This document shows, piece by piece, positions 26,501 through 39,900 of a stretch of DNA of 64,000 nt. The position numbers and the translations under genes are program-made. Position 1 is the stretch's first letter, and each line of letters opens with the position of its first letter. The stretch is from Engraulis encrasicolus (taxonomy: Eukaryota; Chordata; Actinopteri; Clupeiformes; Engraulidae): positions 22,362,629 through 22,426,628 of the forward strand of contig NC_085876.1 in NCBI RefSeq assembly GCF_034702125.1, written 5' to 3'. The notes beneath the pieces are model-generated. The model had not been told where the DNA came from. It was given only the letters and a program-made list of their open reading frames with translations, and ran no database searches.

Positions 26501-26963
26501 TTTGTGAACGGTAGAGAGAAACCTGGAGTGGAGTCAAATGGAACGGAGTGAAAATTACAGTGCAGATGAATTAGGTATATATTACAGCATGGGCGTAATT
26601 TATGGTGGGGACGGTAGGGACACGTCCCCACCAATATTTAGCCCCCTACTGTGTAATCACGACCAGTGTTGCCGGTAACGTTGTCGCACTACTTTTTTTT
26701 TCAGTAACGAGTAGGCCTAGTCTAACAACTACCATTTCAAAACGTCAGATTAAAGTTACTTATGTAAGACACCGTGCGTTACTATTTCTGGTACATAGGC
26801 CTGCCTACAGTACTTTTTGTTTCAAGCGAGGAGTTTGTGGCGACGCCTGAGTATTTCAGGCAGTCAAACGAAATCCCGGATATTTCTGAAATTCCCCCCG
26901 GACATTTTTTTAGGTCTCAAAAGTAGGACATGTCCGGGCAAACCCGGACGTCTGGTCACCCTA
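23581..26963. mobile_element. hAT element, 3.4 kb, in intron 5 of TRIM copy A
   Basis: Ends TAGGGTGACCAGA and the inverse TCTGGTCACCCTA are flanked by CCACGTTT (23573-23580) and CCATGTTT (26964-26971), an 8-bp target duplication with one later change. The uninterrupted sequence is present in copy B at about 48755 (GACACCATGTTTGACTGC). No transposase frame is recognisable. It contains a complete smaller hAT (24925-26345) and, near 26588, a GGGCGTAATTTATGG fragment related to the end of the element at 57293. Confidence 0.85.
24925..26345. mobile_element. Nested non-autonomous hAT element
   Basis: CAGGGCCGGTT at the left and ACCGGCCCTG at the right, with a perfect 8-bp duplication TATGACCT (24917-24924 and 26346-26353). 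The 1421-bp body contains GGTGCCCTAGGCGA and the inverse-like TCTAGGCGACCGCC near its ends and no coding sequence. It inserted into the larger hAT. Confidence 0.88.
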
Positions 26964-27883
<920 letters not shown>

Positions 27884-28428
27884 CTCCTGTTACTCTGGAC
27901 CCCAACACTGCACACCCAGAACTGATTCTGTCTGAGGATCTTACCAGTGTGAGGAGTGGTGATGTGAAACAGCAGCTTCCTGGTAATGCAGAGAGATTTG
28001 ATAAGTATGGCTGTCTTCTGAGCTCTGAGGGCTTTAACTCAGGGACACACTGCTGGGATGTGGAAGTTGGGGACAACACAGGCTGGAATGTGGGTGTGAT
28101 GACAGAGTCTCTCCAGAGGACGGGATACCTCGACTCCTTGAGTGGACAGTGGTATGTGTTTTATTATGATAGTAATTATGGAGTGCATACCCCACCACAG
28201 CTCCCCACTGTCCTCACAGTGAAGAAGAAACTCCAGAGGATCAGAGTGCAGCTGGACTGGGACAGAGGAAAGCTGTCATTCTCTGACCTCGATAATAACA
28301 CACATTTACACACCTTCACACACACTTTCACTGAGAGAGTGTTTCCATATTTTAATACTGATTGTAATGCCTGTCCTCTGAGGATGCTACCAGTGAAGAC
28401 CTCTATAAAAGTAGAGCAGCACAGGTAG
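27884..28428 (+). CDS. TRIM35-like copy A, last exon (PRY-SPRY)
   Basis: The 545-base exon follows CTCTGCAG and ends with TAG at 28426-28428. It encodes the B30.2 domain: PRY part VTLDPNTAHPELILSED and the SPRY core GTHCWDVEVG, WNVGVM, then LDWDRGKLSF and PLRMLPV. The usual LDP, WDVEVG and LDWDRGKLSF signature motifs are all present and no stop interrupts. This domain recognises the target of the ligase. Variable-loop residues (YLDSLSGQWYVFYYDSNYG) differ from copy B more than the framework does. A (GT)n tract begins just after the stop. The frame joins exon 5 (one base carried over) to give 469 residues in total. Confidence 0.93.
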
Positions 28429-28438
28429 ACAAATTTAG

Positions 28439-28446
28439 CTGTGTGT

Positions 28447-28500
<54 letters not shown>

Positions 28501-28521
28501 GTGTGTGTGCGTGTGTGTGTG

Positions 28522-28564
<43 letters not shown>
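28439..28564. repeat. (GT)n microsatellite in the 3' untranslated region, copy A
   Basis: About 125 bases of GT starting 11 bases after the stop codon. Copy B has the same arrangement, so the transcript carries a (UG)n stretch. Confidence 0.95.
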
Positions 28565-28568
<4 letters not shown>

Positions 28569-29930
28569 ATGTGTGCACAACAAGTTTTTTTGCATATGTG
28601 TGTATGTGTGTGTGCGCATTGATGTAATACCTGTGCTGTGCTATTGGCATATTGTACTGTATGTTAAAGTCCTTTTCAATAGTCCATAATGTCAAGACCA
28701 CCAGTCCAGGGTCAGGAATTAGTGAGGCCTTACAGGCCAAATTAACATTTTTAATGGCATGCATGCATGTCTAAATAACACTTTGTCTTTAATTACTTTC
28801 TAATGGTGTATAGAATATTAGTGGTAGAGTGGTGTGTTTATGTGTGTGTCCTCTGGGAGCATCTACTGTCTCCAACCTGCTGCTCTCTCCTCATAGAGGT
28901 GTGAGGAACTGACACCACACATAAATATTAGTCTAAACAGTACTTGTGTTCCCCACATTGCATTAAAGGGTTTGGGTATACCTTTGGGAAAATCATTACA
29001 TGATTTTATCCTTTGTTGAGCTTTTGACAAATCATCTTCATATTCACATAAGAAATGTGTTAACAGTGCTATTAATAAAACTTACTATTTGCTTCCAAAC
29101 TCTTGCTATTGTCATTCTGTATTTCCTTGAAATGTGCAACTTGAGGCCAATTCACTCAACCAAAAAAAAATCTTCAGTACGGGTCTCTGCATACATTTGA
29201 TACATTTTTGATATAAGCAAGGCATTTTTTTGAAAAGGTGTGTTGAATCTGTGCAGATTGAGAAAGCATTCATAGTTTGAAATAGTTGCAAAAATGTCCA
29301 ACAGTGTTCATTATAGTTTTTTAAATAAAAATAAAGCCTAATGGGAATCCCATGTTTGAAGGCAAAATAGGTTTTGCTTGTGGCCTAGGGATGCAAGGCA
29401 AAGTTTTACTCACCAAAGCACAATTCAAAGGACATTTTCTCATTTGCAATAGGGATGTTGAATTGGTAAACGTCCCCAAAAAGTTCTGCTCATGTTGACT
29501 GTGAGGTGGGGCATCAATGAAGCATGAGTACGCAAGCAAGAAGAGAGTGCGGGAGGTCTGATAATGACCCCTTGTTGGGTGTGTCCTGACTCCTGCCTGC
29601 AAATAAAGTCAGTACTGCATGTATCCAGCAGATGGCAGCAGCAGAGCAAGGACTAGAGTAGAGTAGAGTAGAGTATAATTTATTACACGCGGGTAAGCTG
29701 AGACACACACATGCAGAGGCACACAGGCCTGCACACCCATATGGCACATTCAAAGAAACATAATATTAGACACAGTGACGTGCTGAAACCCTGACACACA
29801 CATAGAGACCATTCAGTTCAGTGTTCAGCTCATGTGTCTTACTGTCATTCACATCACAATTCCACACCACTCATACTGCCCACACCAGTCAGAACTAAAG
29901 TTCTTACCTACTAACCACCTACGGTCATAC
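28565..29930. other. 3' flank of TRIM copy A
   Basis: Array flank shared with 50480-51990 (copy B) and, inverted, with 62052-64000. A candidate polyadenylation signal AATAAA lies at 29074-29079 (copy B: 51095-51100), followed by a T/G-rich stretch. A dispersed-repeat-like block (29260-29640) and a short AGTAG minisatellite (29650-29675) are included. No gene. Confidence 0.55.
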
Positions 29931-30281
29931 CAGGCTCTGCACTGTTCTGTATGTGCCCATTTGTTACCCAGATAAACCTGCTGACATCCACATTGTTGTC
30001 ATGGTACGCAGAAAAAAAAAACAAGTATTGTTCAGTTCGCATCGCAAACAACTGTCCAGTCATGCACGCTCAGACTTTCGGTTCGAGATTATGTGCAGGA
30101 ACGGGCACCGTCACAGTTCTATGTCGGCCTGAACGTGCCTTTATTGTTCGACTTCTGTGTGTCTTCTTCCTCTCTGCAGTTCCGGTTACTCTGGACCCCA
30201 ACAAGGCACACCCAGAACTCATTGTGTCTGAGGCTTGGTGATGCGAAACAGCAGCTTCCAGAGAGAGAGAGAGAGAGTGCA
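29930..30281 (+). pseudogene. Relic PRY-SPRY exon downstream of copy A
   Basis: The pre-SPRY intron block (CAGGCTCTGCACTGTTCTG at 29931) is followed by CTCTGCAG and the start of a PRY segment (VTLDPNKAHPELIVSE, 30183-30232). The exon then breaks off: GATGCGAAACAGCAGCTTCC joins directly to a (GA)n run and 3'-flank sequence, so most of the SPRY domain is deleted. The equivalent unit at 54.1-55.8 kb (minus) keeps a longer but frameshifted exon. Confidence 0.8.
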
Positions 30282-30800
30282 CAGCACTAAGACATTATTT
30301 GCTGATGTAAGACTTGTGTTGATATGGTCTTCCTGTGTCATGTTACAGTCCTTGACCACCAATACAGGGTCAGACATTACTGAGACCTTAGAGGCCAAAT
30401 TGACCATTATTTAATGACTGGAATGTAGTTGATTCCTAAAGAAAACTTTTTGTTAAAATTACACTTGTTCATTACTGATTGCATCTTTCTCTTGTCTAAT
30501 GGTGTATAGAATAGTAGTAGTAGATTAAGGGTGTGTGTCCTCTGGGAGCATGTACTGGCCCAACCTGCTGCTCTCCTCATAGGGGAACAAGTCCAAATAT
30601 TAGTCCAAACAGTGCTAGTCTTCCCCACATGGCATATAAACATTTGGGTACACCTTTGAGGAAATCATTGCATTATTTTATATTTCATTGAGCTTTTGAA
30701 GCAGCATCTCCATTTGTGTATGAGAAACATGTTAAATGAAACAGTGCCATTAATGGAGATTACTATTTGTATTCAAACAAGTCTCTCAGTTCTCATTTGG
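30282..30800. other. Spacer between TRIM copies A and B
   Basis: Non-coding array sequence matching, inverted, 54400-54900. It provides the empty site that proves the insertion of the 6.48-15.75 kb composite (AATATTAGTCCAAACAGTGC near 30597-30616). Confidence 0.65.
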
Positions 30801-31586
30801 TACGTTTACATGAGGCATTTAAATCCGATTTAACTCACTTTAAATCTCATTAAAACTTAATTCCACTTTAAAAACATCATGTAAACACTTACCGAACAGG
30901 ATTTAAGTTTATTCCGATTTAAACTTAAGTCCGATTAAAGTGGGTGGTTTATTCTTCTTTTAAATCCGATTAAACACGTTCCTCTGTCATGTAACCTTTT
31001 AATCAGAATTACAATAAATCCGGTCGTTCCACGCATGCTCGTTGACCACACGATGGCGCCAAGAGCCCGTGCTCTTTGTCAGTGAGAAAAAGATGGCGGC
31101 ACTTCCTGTTGATTTTCACATGAAAGTTTTGCTTAATTTAAAGTCCCTAAGCGACTATAAATGTTGTGGCTTCCATATATTGATGTAAAAGTGCCCCACG
31201 AAGTAATTAAGCACAACAAAGTTACTCCACATCACCCTTTCACCAGTTCGTTTTTCTAAGCTAGGAGGGTGCTAACTAGCATTTGAAAGAACCAGACCCA
31301 GTGGGATTTTACCAGCCTTGAGTCCACTGAGGGAATTCATTTTTCGGGCTGAAGATAAGCTTGTGTCCCAGTAGTTCCCCGGAGGTTTGGCGACCACGCC
31401 CCCACGCCTTATTTGGCTCACTCAGCACGTGCGTCCTCAGTCCAATCGCAATGCTTTATTTTCCCCAGACGTTTAATCGCATTTAAGTGAAATTGCCATG
31501 TATACACGTCGCAAAATAACTCTTAATTCGATCTACTTAAATCCGATCTATTAGATCCGATTCAAAAACATCATGTACACGTAGCA
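30801..31586. mobile_element. DNA-transposon-like insert in the A-B spacer
   Basis: TACGTTTACATGA at the left and TCATGTACACGTA near the right form inverted ends, and several inner phrases (AAATCCGATTTAA / TTAAATCCGAT) are also mirrored. The segment is missing from the paralogous flanks at 15900 and, inverted, at 54385. A 3-4 base duplication (TTG) is possible but unclear. No transposase. Ends and AT-rich body suggest a PIF/Harbinger-like or similar non-autonomous element. Confidence 0.6.
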
Positions 31587-31867
31587 ACTTTGTCTTTCCT
31601 TGAGATGTGTGACTCGAGGACAATTCACTCGACCAATCAGCTGTCAGCAGATGTGGAGCTCATCAGTCATGAGGGGTTTGTTTTCATCCTCCTCACCCAC
31701 ATGTGCTACAAACTAACACAGTTTTCAGTATTATGAAGGTATTTTTGAAAAGGTGCGTTGAAGTAGTTCTAAAAAGGTGTAACAGCTGTCTGCAGATGTG
31801 GAGCTCAATGTTCAGGTTTGTTTTCATCCTTCTCACCCACCACATGTGCTCCACATCCCTCCAGTCC

Positions 31868-32045
31868 TTGGGCCTGTACTAAGGAGCTGGTTCAGGAGTA
31901 AATTAAGTTAAGACGTAAATCATTCAATAGAAGAGCCTGGAGTCCTCTGGGTTCTAAAGACAATGAGGACTCCAGGCTCTTCTATTAAATGATTTACCAC
32001 TTAACTCAACCTGGTTTACTCCTGAACCAGCTTCTTAGTACAGGC
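31868..32045. repeat. Palindrome (hairpin) upstream of TRIM copy B
   Basis: Same hairpin as at 16197-16376: GTACTAAGGAGCTGGTTCAG on the left is mirrored by CTGAACCAGCTTCTTAGTAC on the right, with AGAGCCTGGAGTCCTC paired around the centre. Confidence 0.85.
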
Positions 32046-32444
32046 CCCTCTTGTCTCCCAGGTAGGGGTTTCTCCTCAGTGGGAATGAGGTCCATCAGGT
32101 TGACCTATTATGTTCCTTCTTACATCAAAACCTTTTCTTTTCAAAGATCTACTGTACTTTGTGACATTAGTGTGACAGTATTTTTCAACTGTGAATTTTA
32201 ATTAATATCACATAATTATCTTTGAAACACTATTTTTTACAAAATGTCTATAGGTTTAATACCTTGTATATTATGTACTGTAGCTCAGTCATGTATTATT
32301 TCTTGTTGTGAAAATCCTCAGAAATGTGGAATGTCAAAATGGGGTCTTGTGACAAAAAATGTTTGGAAACTTTAAGGAGATTGAGGAGACAAAACCGTCT
32401 TTGAAGGTTTTGCTGATGTTACTGACCTACGTTAGCTTGACTAT

Positions 32445-32591
32445 CTCCTGCAGTGGAATAGCTTGGACAGTACAGTGCCTGCTGCTTCTGCCTGTCTGAG
32501 TCCCTCCCTCTTCCCCTCTCCCTCTCCCTCTCCCTTTGGGAATGAGGAAGTGAAGGCTGAGGTACAGAAGGCACTCGTAACACTTCAACAG
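32445..32591 (+). other. Candidate 5' exon of TRIM copy B
   Basis: Homologous to 16556-16709 and ending CACTTCAACAG before GTGTGTGA. An open frame reads FGNEEVKAEVQKALVTLQQ up to the donor. No start codon with good context precedes the conserved part, so a non-coding leader exon is the simpler reading. Confidence 0.45.
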
Positions 32592-32958
32592 GTGTGTGAC
32601 ACTTTTTACTTTAATAGTAATAGTAATAATACATATTTTCCTTTCGTTTAATGGCTTGCAGAATGAATGGAGGATGTTTTCATTAATATATTGACAGTTA
32701 AAACTTTGAGATTGTTTCTTATTCCACCAAATCAAAAGTGAAAGTAAACTAGCTGCAACAGGTGTAGAGAGCTGGTTTATCCTCCTACGTACTTTAAACT
32801 GTGACAATTGTGGCATTTTCTTGCACTGTTTTGGTTCAAATATTGCAATTAGGTTGACGTAATGTAATATTTTCAAATGTCCCCATTTCATGAATTCATA
32901 TCATGTTCCTGATCAGCTGGTAACATTCATTCAGTGGCCATTAGTTGTACGGCAAGAC

Positions 32959-33180
<222 letters not shown>

Positions 33181-33243
33181 ATGAGTGGAATAGGTAGGCC
33201 TATCCATAACTATGGTTTTCTGATTTATCTTGTATAGGAGAAA

Positions 33244-33639
33244 ATGGCATCAAAGCTTGAAGAAGATCTCACCTGTCCTGTGTGCTGTGACATCTACAAG
33301 GATCCTGTCATACTGACGTGTGCTCACAGTGCGTGTAAGGCCTGTCTGCAGCAGTTCTGGGAGGGGAAGGGATCCAGGGAATGTCCCTATTGCAGGAGGG
33401 AATGCTCAAACAACTTTGATGTCCCAAACATGGCGTTAAGGAACCTGTGTGAGACCTTCCTACAGGAGAAGAGTCAGAGAGCTTCAGCAGGGTCTGAGGT
33501 GCTCTGCCTTCAGCATGGTGAGAAACGCAAGCTCTTCTGTCTGGAGGATCAAGAAGCAATGTGTTTGGTTTGCAGAGACTCAAAGAAACATAAAAATCAC
33601 AACTTCAGTCCCATAGATGAAGCAGCACTTGAACACAAG
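33244..33639 (+). CDS. TRIM35-like copy B, coding exon 1 (RING and B-box)
   Basis: The 396-base exon encodes RING ([27 protein letters not shown]) and B-box 2 (CLQH, FCLEDQE, CLVCRDS, HKNH). All zinc ligands are in place. The acceptor TTGTATAG precedes GAGAAAATG and the donor is GTAAGA at 33640. Compared with copy A, the segment after the RING reads NNFDVPNM rather than KGWYPPNI and the second half of the B-box differs at several surface positions. A cysteine follows alanine at CAHSAC where A and D have CAHSVC. Confidence 0.93.
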
Positions 33640-33756
33640 GTAAGAATCTAGTAGTGTAAATTATAACCACTCCAGTAATCTAATCCCTTAACTAATGTAG
33701 CGATTATTATTTTTTTATATTGTGATCTGTGATAAAATAATGATCATTCCTTTCAG

Positions 33757-34969
33757 GGAGAGCTCAATATCAAATTGCAGCCTTTACAAGAGAAACTGAA
33801 GAAGTTAGAAGAAGTTAAACTCCTCTGTGACCAAACGGCAGCTCACATTAAGGTGAGACATGTTTCAAAGAAAGACGTTCATTTGAGGGTTGGAGATGTA
33901 TTACACATTTACCTGAGTAATTATGACATTTATTTGTGTTGTGTTATTATTATATGGTTTTTGTTTTTAGACCCAGGTCCATACCACCGAGAAGCAAATC
34001 AAAGAGGAGTTTGAGAAGCTTCACCAGTTTCTACGAGATGAAGAGGCATCCAGGATATCTGCACTGAGGGAGGAAGAGGAGCAGAAGAGTCAGATGATGA
34101 ATGAGAAGATTGAAAAGATGAGCAAAGAGATCTCATCTCTTTCAGAATCAATCAGAGCCATAGAAGAGGAGATGGAAGCTGATGATGTCACTTTCCTGCA
34201 GGTAGGTTACACTCCGTCTTTAGGCAATGAGATCATTATTGTGTCTTCGCCTGCCGGAAGGTAGCCTAACTTGGGTTGTCCGGCTGTACGTGAGTCTGTG
34301 CGTTTGTTTGTTTGTTTATTTGTTGTTTGTTGTAATGAATCAGACACACTTGCATGAAACTACTGCATTAGAATCAGTGCTTTGGCATTTTAAAACAGGT
34401 ATTCAATGAGATGGCCTGAATCATAAAATCATACAGTATGTTTTATATCTGAACCTCCCAACAGATATTATCAGTAACCTTTTCACTCTTTATTTGTCCA
34501 TCAGTTACTGTGGTGAACAGAGCTGTTAGTAAAAAGTAAATGAAAAGATAGCTTCACAGACTGAGAATATTACAGGATAACACAAAATACTGTGTGCATG
34601 TGTGTATATATGTCATTACTTGTCTGCATAAGTATGTGTCATCGAGTGTTGAAAGGCATGGTACTGATGAATGCAACTCACAAAATGAATAAAATAAATA
34701 AATGCAAAGGTGGTTTTAACAATATTCTATTTCTTTCCAGAACTACAAGAGCACAGTGAAAAGGTGAGTGATGTGCCTCCTGTCTCTCTCTTGTCTGTGG
34801 TTCTGAACCCAAACCCACACAGCAGCACTGACTCCTGAATGTTATTCCAGAGCCCAGTGTACTCTGCAGAATCCAGAGAAGCTTTCAGGAGCTCTGATCA
34901 ATGTGGCAAAGCACTTGGGCAACTTGAAGTTCAGAGTCTGGGAGAAAATGCAGGAGATTGTTCAATTCA
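33757..34969 (+). CDS. TRIM35-like copy B, exons 2-5 (coiled coil)
   Basis: Exon 2 is 33757-33852 (96), exon 3 is 33971-34201 (231), exon 4 is 34741-34763 (23) and exon 5 is 34851-34969 (119); frames join without stops. Exon 3 is lysine/glutamate-rich with heptads ([29 protein letters not shown]) and almost identical to copy A. Intron 4 is only 87 bases and is the empty site for the LTR element in copy A. The donor after exon 5 is GTAAGT at 34970-34975, and the (CA)n tract starts immediately. Confidence 0.92.
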
Positions 34970-34971
34970 GT

Positions 34972-35079
<108 letters not shown>

Positions 35080-35179
35080 ATATATATATAAAGTGCAAAT
35101 CTACAAGCAAACATACAACTTGGTCAATCACATGCACACACATACACACCTCTGGACTCTCCTCTGCTCTCCGGTGAGA

Positions 35180-35900
35180 CCACCTGACTACTGTTATATA
35201 CTACTGTTATATATGACTCTATACTACACTATCAGGAATACTACTGTTATATATGACTCTATATACTACACTATCAGGAATACTACTGTTATATATGACT
35301 CTCTATAGGCCTACTAGAGGATGACATTTTTCAGGAATTCCTGTGGGTCCCACGGGTCCTGCAGGATTCCCGCGGGATGGGAGTCAAAATTTTGAAGATG
35401 AACGGGAGTGGGCAGGAGCGGGAATAAAGACGAATGGGAGCAGGCAGGAGCGGGAATAAAAATGAACGTGAGCAGGAATGCCTCTTATTTTTCCTTTAAA
35501 AAACAAACAAAAAAAGCCTCGTTGTTTTGAAAGAACAAGATTGCGGTTGATTTTGAGTGGGAGTGCATGGGCAGGAATGGGAGACATTCTTTTCAGGAGT
35601 GGACGCGATGGGATTTGTTTTTTCTGGGACCGGGATGGGATGAGAGTGAAATCCACTCCCTTGTCATGCTCTAAGGCCTACTACACGATCAGGAATACTA
35701 CTGTTAGATATGACTCTCTATATACTACAATATCAGGAATACTACTGTTATATATGACTCTCTGTATTACACGATCAGGAATACTACTGTTATATATGAC
35801 TCTCTATACTACACTATCAGGAATACTACTGTTATATATGACTCTATATACTACACTATTAGGAATACAACTGTTATATATGACTCTCTGTACTACTGCA
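35180..35900. repeat. Minisatellite of about 42-bp units, intron 5 copy B
   Basis: Units of the form AGGAATACTACTGTTATATATG plus ACTCTATATACTACACTATC occur about eight times, on both sides of an inserted hAT-like element (35315-35673). Confidence 0.85.
35315..35673. mobile_element. hAT-like MITE inside the minisatellite
   Basis: TAGAGGATGACA at the left and TTGTCATGCTCTA at the right are inverted ends. AGGCCTAC flanks the element on both sides (35307-35314 and 35674-35681), an 8-bp duplication. The body is rich in GGGAGCGGGCAGGAGCGGGA-type phrases. A truncated copy is at the same place in TRIM copy A (22465), so the insertion predates the gene duplication. Confidence 0.85.
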
Positions 35901-35949
35901 CAATCTTCCCTCTGGACATTTATAATCTTTTAAAATCATTTCTGTACTA

Positions 35950-36198
35950 CCACACACCACACTTTTAAGCCTGATTTATGCTTCAGACGCATAGCCTCTG
36001 CGTCCGTCAAATCTGTGGCTGAGCGCGACCACGCCCCCCACGCAGAGGCTCTGCACCTGTCATCCAGCGCCTCAAAAAAATCCTGACCATCCGTCGGGCG
36101 GACGCGAAGGATGCAGACAAGAAGGCGCTGTGATTGGTCATCTAACTACTTCCTTATTCTCGTGGCAGCGCAGTGCCGGTAGCTAGAACAAACCTGTC
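35950..36198. mobile_element. Truncated DNA-transposon fragment
   Basis: Begins AAGCCTGATTTATGCTTC with a GCGTCCGTC phrase, a terminus type common in fish non-autonomous transposons. It is cut at 36198 by the Tc1-ended palindrome, and no matching right half is found after 42721. Family uncertain. Confidence 0.4.
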
Positions 36199-36459
36199 TA
36201 CAGTCCCAGGAAAAAGTTTGTACACCCTTTGAAATGTCTTACATTTCTGTCAAAATTGGTCATAAAACATGGTCTGATCTTCCCGGAAATCTCAAGAAGG
36301 AACAATCAGAGTCTGCTTTAATTAATTCCACCCAAACATTTACATGTTATCATATTTTTTTTTCCATAAGGCCATAACATTCACAGGAGAGCAGGGCATA
36401 AGTAAGTACACCCTTGCATTAAGTAGGTTTTAACCCTCAGTTAGTTGCAATATCATCAA

Positions 36460-37150
36460 CCAGACTTGTCCTGTAGTTGCAGATCAGATTAACAAAACAA
36501 TATGTTTGTATCTTGTCTCCCTCTTCTTTAGAGAACTTCCTCTCGTCAGCAAGGTTTGTGGGATGTCTGGAGTGCGTAGCTTTCTTGACTTCATGCCATA
36601 TAATCTCAATTGTTTTTGTCAGGGCTTTGACTGGGCTATTTCAAAACGTGTATTTCATTATTATGAAGACATTCTAAAGTCTATTTGCTTCTAAAGTATG
36701 GGTTGTTGTCACATTTCAGGACCCATACTCGTGCTTCAACTGTGTGACAGACTTCCTCACGTTTTTTTTTTCTGTAAAATATCACAATAAACTTGAGTTC
36801 ATTGTTCCACTGATAATAGCAAACTGTCAAGGGCCTGAGGCAGCAAGGTAGCCGCATATAATGATGCTCCTGCCACCATACTCAGAAGAGGAGATGTAAC
36901 CAAGAAAAGCTAAAAATGGGATTCATTCTGCCAATCTAAAATAAATGGGGTTTATGTCCCAAAAAATATTGCTGCACCTTTGAGGTTTGCGAAAAAGCAT
37001 TTATATGCTTCATAGAATTACTGCAAAATATTCTGTAGACCAACGTTGAAACCAAAGTTGCATTGTTCAGGGGAACACACAACGTCATGTTTTGAGGAGA
37101 ACTGGAGAACCACACCTTTAGTACATGAGCCAGAGGCCAAATTTTCACAT
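36460..37150 (-). pseudogene. Tc1 transposase relic, left arm
   Basis: On the minus strand, DWQNESHF-like, then SEYGG and ICGYLAASGP residues and a stretch equivalent to QSPDLNPIE-LWHEVK are readable across several frames and stops, running toward the outer end. This covers much of the catalytic (DDE) half. The N-terminal DNA-binding half is missing. Beyond 37150 the Tc1 similarity stops without a second Tc1 terminus. Confidence 0.65.
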
Positions 37151-37539
37151 ATTGGTATCACCTGGGGTGGCAAAGTCTATCAATGTTTTTTGTAATCCTC
37201 CATGCCTGAGGGACATTATTTGGTATGATAGCCCTCTGGAAGTGGTAGCTTTCTTATATTTGTACTCACTTTTTTTAATGACACCCAGTGCATTTCGCAA
37301 TACATGCCTGTATATGAATGTAGGCGTATGCAAGTGTCTGTGATGATGGTATATGTTTTTATTGATGTTACATCACATGTAGACACCTTAGGGATTTTAA
37401 AAATATACAGGTTTGATGGATAATGTACTTTCCTATGAATTATATCAGTCAAAATGTATCCGTCGTACACTTTTTAGCAATATAATGCAAGGTTAGATTG
37501 ATGCAGAAGCCTGTAGGAGGGTGGGTCAAATCCCAATGA

Positions 37540-38115
37540 TTGCTATATCATATCTGTAGGGTGTGGGCATTCAGGAAATATATGGGTTTGCTAGTTTAAT
37601 GTAAATTATACACCTATTTAGGCCCAAAACCCATAACTGTCCAATGGATTTCAATGGAAATCAATGCATTTCGATGTAATGCAAAGCACATTACATAACT
37701 AAGGTATAGTGGAATGTAGGAAGTTGTGAGATGCCTCAATGCACATTATATCACATCTACAGTGTATAGACCTAAGACAATATATGGATTGGATAGCTTA
37801 CTACAAATAACCCATTTTAGACCCACAACTCAAGGCCGTCCATTAAAAATCAATGCATTTAAAAGTATGAAATCTTTAGGACTTTGCAGAGCTTATGTAG
37901 GGATAGAGGAAGTTAGGAAGTGTTTAAATGCACATTATGAACCTTTGGAAAATATATGGATTAGATTGCTAAATGCACATAATTCAGGTACTTTAGATGC
38001 TGACCATTGAAATGCATTGCAAATGCAAATTCTGCAATTACATTGTAGAACTAAGGTAGAGGAGTGTAGGAAGTTGGGAGATATCACAACACAAATGTCA
38101 CATCCAGTGGATCTT
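37540..38115. repeat. About 190-bp tandem repeats, left arm
   Basis: About three units with the phrases ATATATGGGTTTGCTAGTT, CCATTGGATTTCAATGGAAATC-like and GTAGGAAGTTGTGAGAT. They are the inverse of the array at 40480-41600. Confidence 0.7.
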
Positions 38116-39399
38116 TAGAAAGCCTACATACATTCTGTTAAATAATCTTTTTTCAGTCAGTGGGCCAGGACACATTTAGCCTATATTTCTAATAAATTAA
38201 AGTGAGGGTAGGCATGTGCTGGAGATGCATGCTAAGATGTCCTAAAATGGGCCAGAGTGCTATCCATACAAACTTGATGACGCTTACTTCTTCACATGAA
38301 ATGAGATTTTCTTTTGGCAATTTTGTTTTGAACCTCAAACCCATAAGCACTGGTAGTATTGGGTCACCCATGAAGTGAAAAACTGTTGCCTGGTCTCCTT
38401 TTATGATATAGCCTACTTGCAGTTATGGAAAAAGTTTCTGACACCGTGTGGATGACTAGTTGATGGGCATGTGGATGTTATTTTCAGAAAGTACTATTCA
38501 ATGGCTGACCAGGCATATTAGATCTTGATAGAGACCATAGTGTCTTGGTTGCAAAAATGGCTCAACTTGAGTCTACAGGAGGTGGACACTCAAGTGTTTG
38601 AAAACAAGATTAATTAGAACAAGGCAAGAGGTCAAGAGGATACGTAACTCTCAGAATGGCATTTGCAAAAGAAGAAATGAGAATTTAATGACACAATGAC
38701 TGTTCAATGAAAAGAAAGCAAATAGTGCATTCAGAATCCTTCACACATAACATGGCAATTGCACCTATGGTATGTTGTTTTAACAAATTATAATGTGTGT
38801 GAATTTTCAAAATCTCCATCACTATTATTATAATCAGCCAGGTTGGGCTATTATATCTAGTCTTCCAAAAACCCAGTCATGAAGAGATTCAGTGTTTGCG
38901 CTATAGCTGTATAGAAAACATGGTGAATGATAAATGATGAAGTTGAATTTAGGAGCTGTTTGCCATTTGTTGGGTCCTGTGGCTTTTCCCCCATCCAATC
39001 AGCATCATTGGTGATTGCTGGTTGCTGGCGCAACAAATTGGAGAATGATAGGGTTAAGTTTCATGAACAGTTTCAATTTCTGAGTAATGAGTTGATTTTA
39101 GAACACATGACACTAAGGGCCTCTGGCTCAGTTCCTCTGGCTTTTGAGGGTGTCTTTGAACTTCATACTGTAAACCCTTACTGGGAAGTGACAGGGTGAT
39201 CATACCTGTGCTTTTGGTGGCTGTGAGACCCTTGCTTCCCACATCCCTCAGACGTTTTGGTGATGTATATTGCCACAAACCTTCTGCATCTAACTTCTTC
39301 AATGCAGACTTCAATTTCCCGGCTGCGATTTACCTTTCTATGGTAAAATGTACTAAATAATGAGCTGGTTGTCTGAGGGCATGTGGGGGCAATCTTCAA

Positions 39400-39900
39400 A
39401 GGAAATGGCTGTATGAATAGGAAACTGAAGGATACACCAATATCTCCAGCCTTCTTGGGAGCTGATGCTGCCTCATTCCCATCGCAGGTCTCCAATTACA
39501 CTAAATAACCACAAGTGATGCCTTTTCCCTCACCACTGATCTCACAATACAGTATGTCTGAATTCAGTGTCATCTGTAGCCATGCCTGGGTGCACTGCAA
39601 GTTGTGAGATTGGTAATGGACATCATGAAACTTCAAGCCACATCTTGATGTAAGCTGAAAGTCCTCTTTCCAGTTCCTGTTCAAATGGGCACTTTCTTAA
39701 ATAGGGAGGTACATCACTCGGAGAAGCTCATGGGGTATGGCGCCAAAGACATCAGCAAGATCCAGGAAGATGACATGGAGGTTCTTTTTTCCAGCTTTGT
39801 TGTTTGGATTTAATGTCAGGTCATGCTGTGTGACATGCCGCCCTTTGAACAGTATCAATGTGCATGATTGGCCAGCCTTTGTGAAATAACACTGAAAAGG
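39400..39900 (-). pseudogene. Decayed reverse-transcriptase segment in the palindrome centre
   Basis: On the minus strand 39791-39700 reads NLHVIFLDLADVFGAIPHEL, which fits reverse-transcriptase palm motif A (aliphatic-LDLA-aromatic-G-S/A-PH-L) of a retroelement family common in fish. The residues just before it continue the frame for about 40 codons. Downstream a stop comes within 10 codons, and I could not find the motif with the catalytic DD pair. It is an unambiguous relic but of uncertain family. Other open frames in 38.1-40.4 kb show no domain I recognise. Confidence 0.5.

Noticed and set aside
38927..39495. Overlapping plus and minus frames of about 90-105 codons in the palindrome centre
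   Set aside because: No recognisable domain. The neighbouring reverse-transcriptase motif lies in another frame and no continuous reading could be made.
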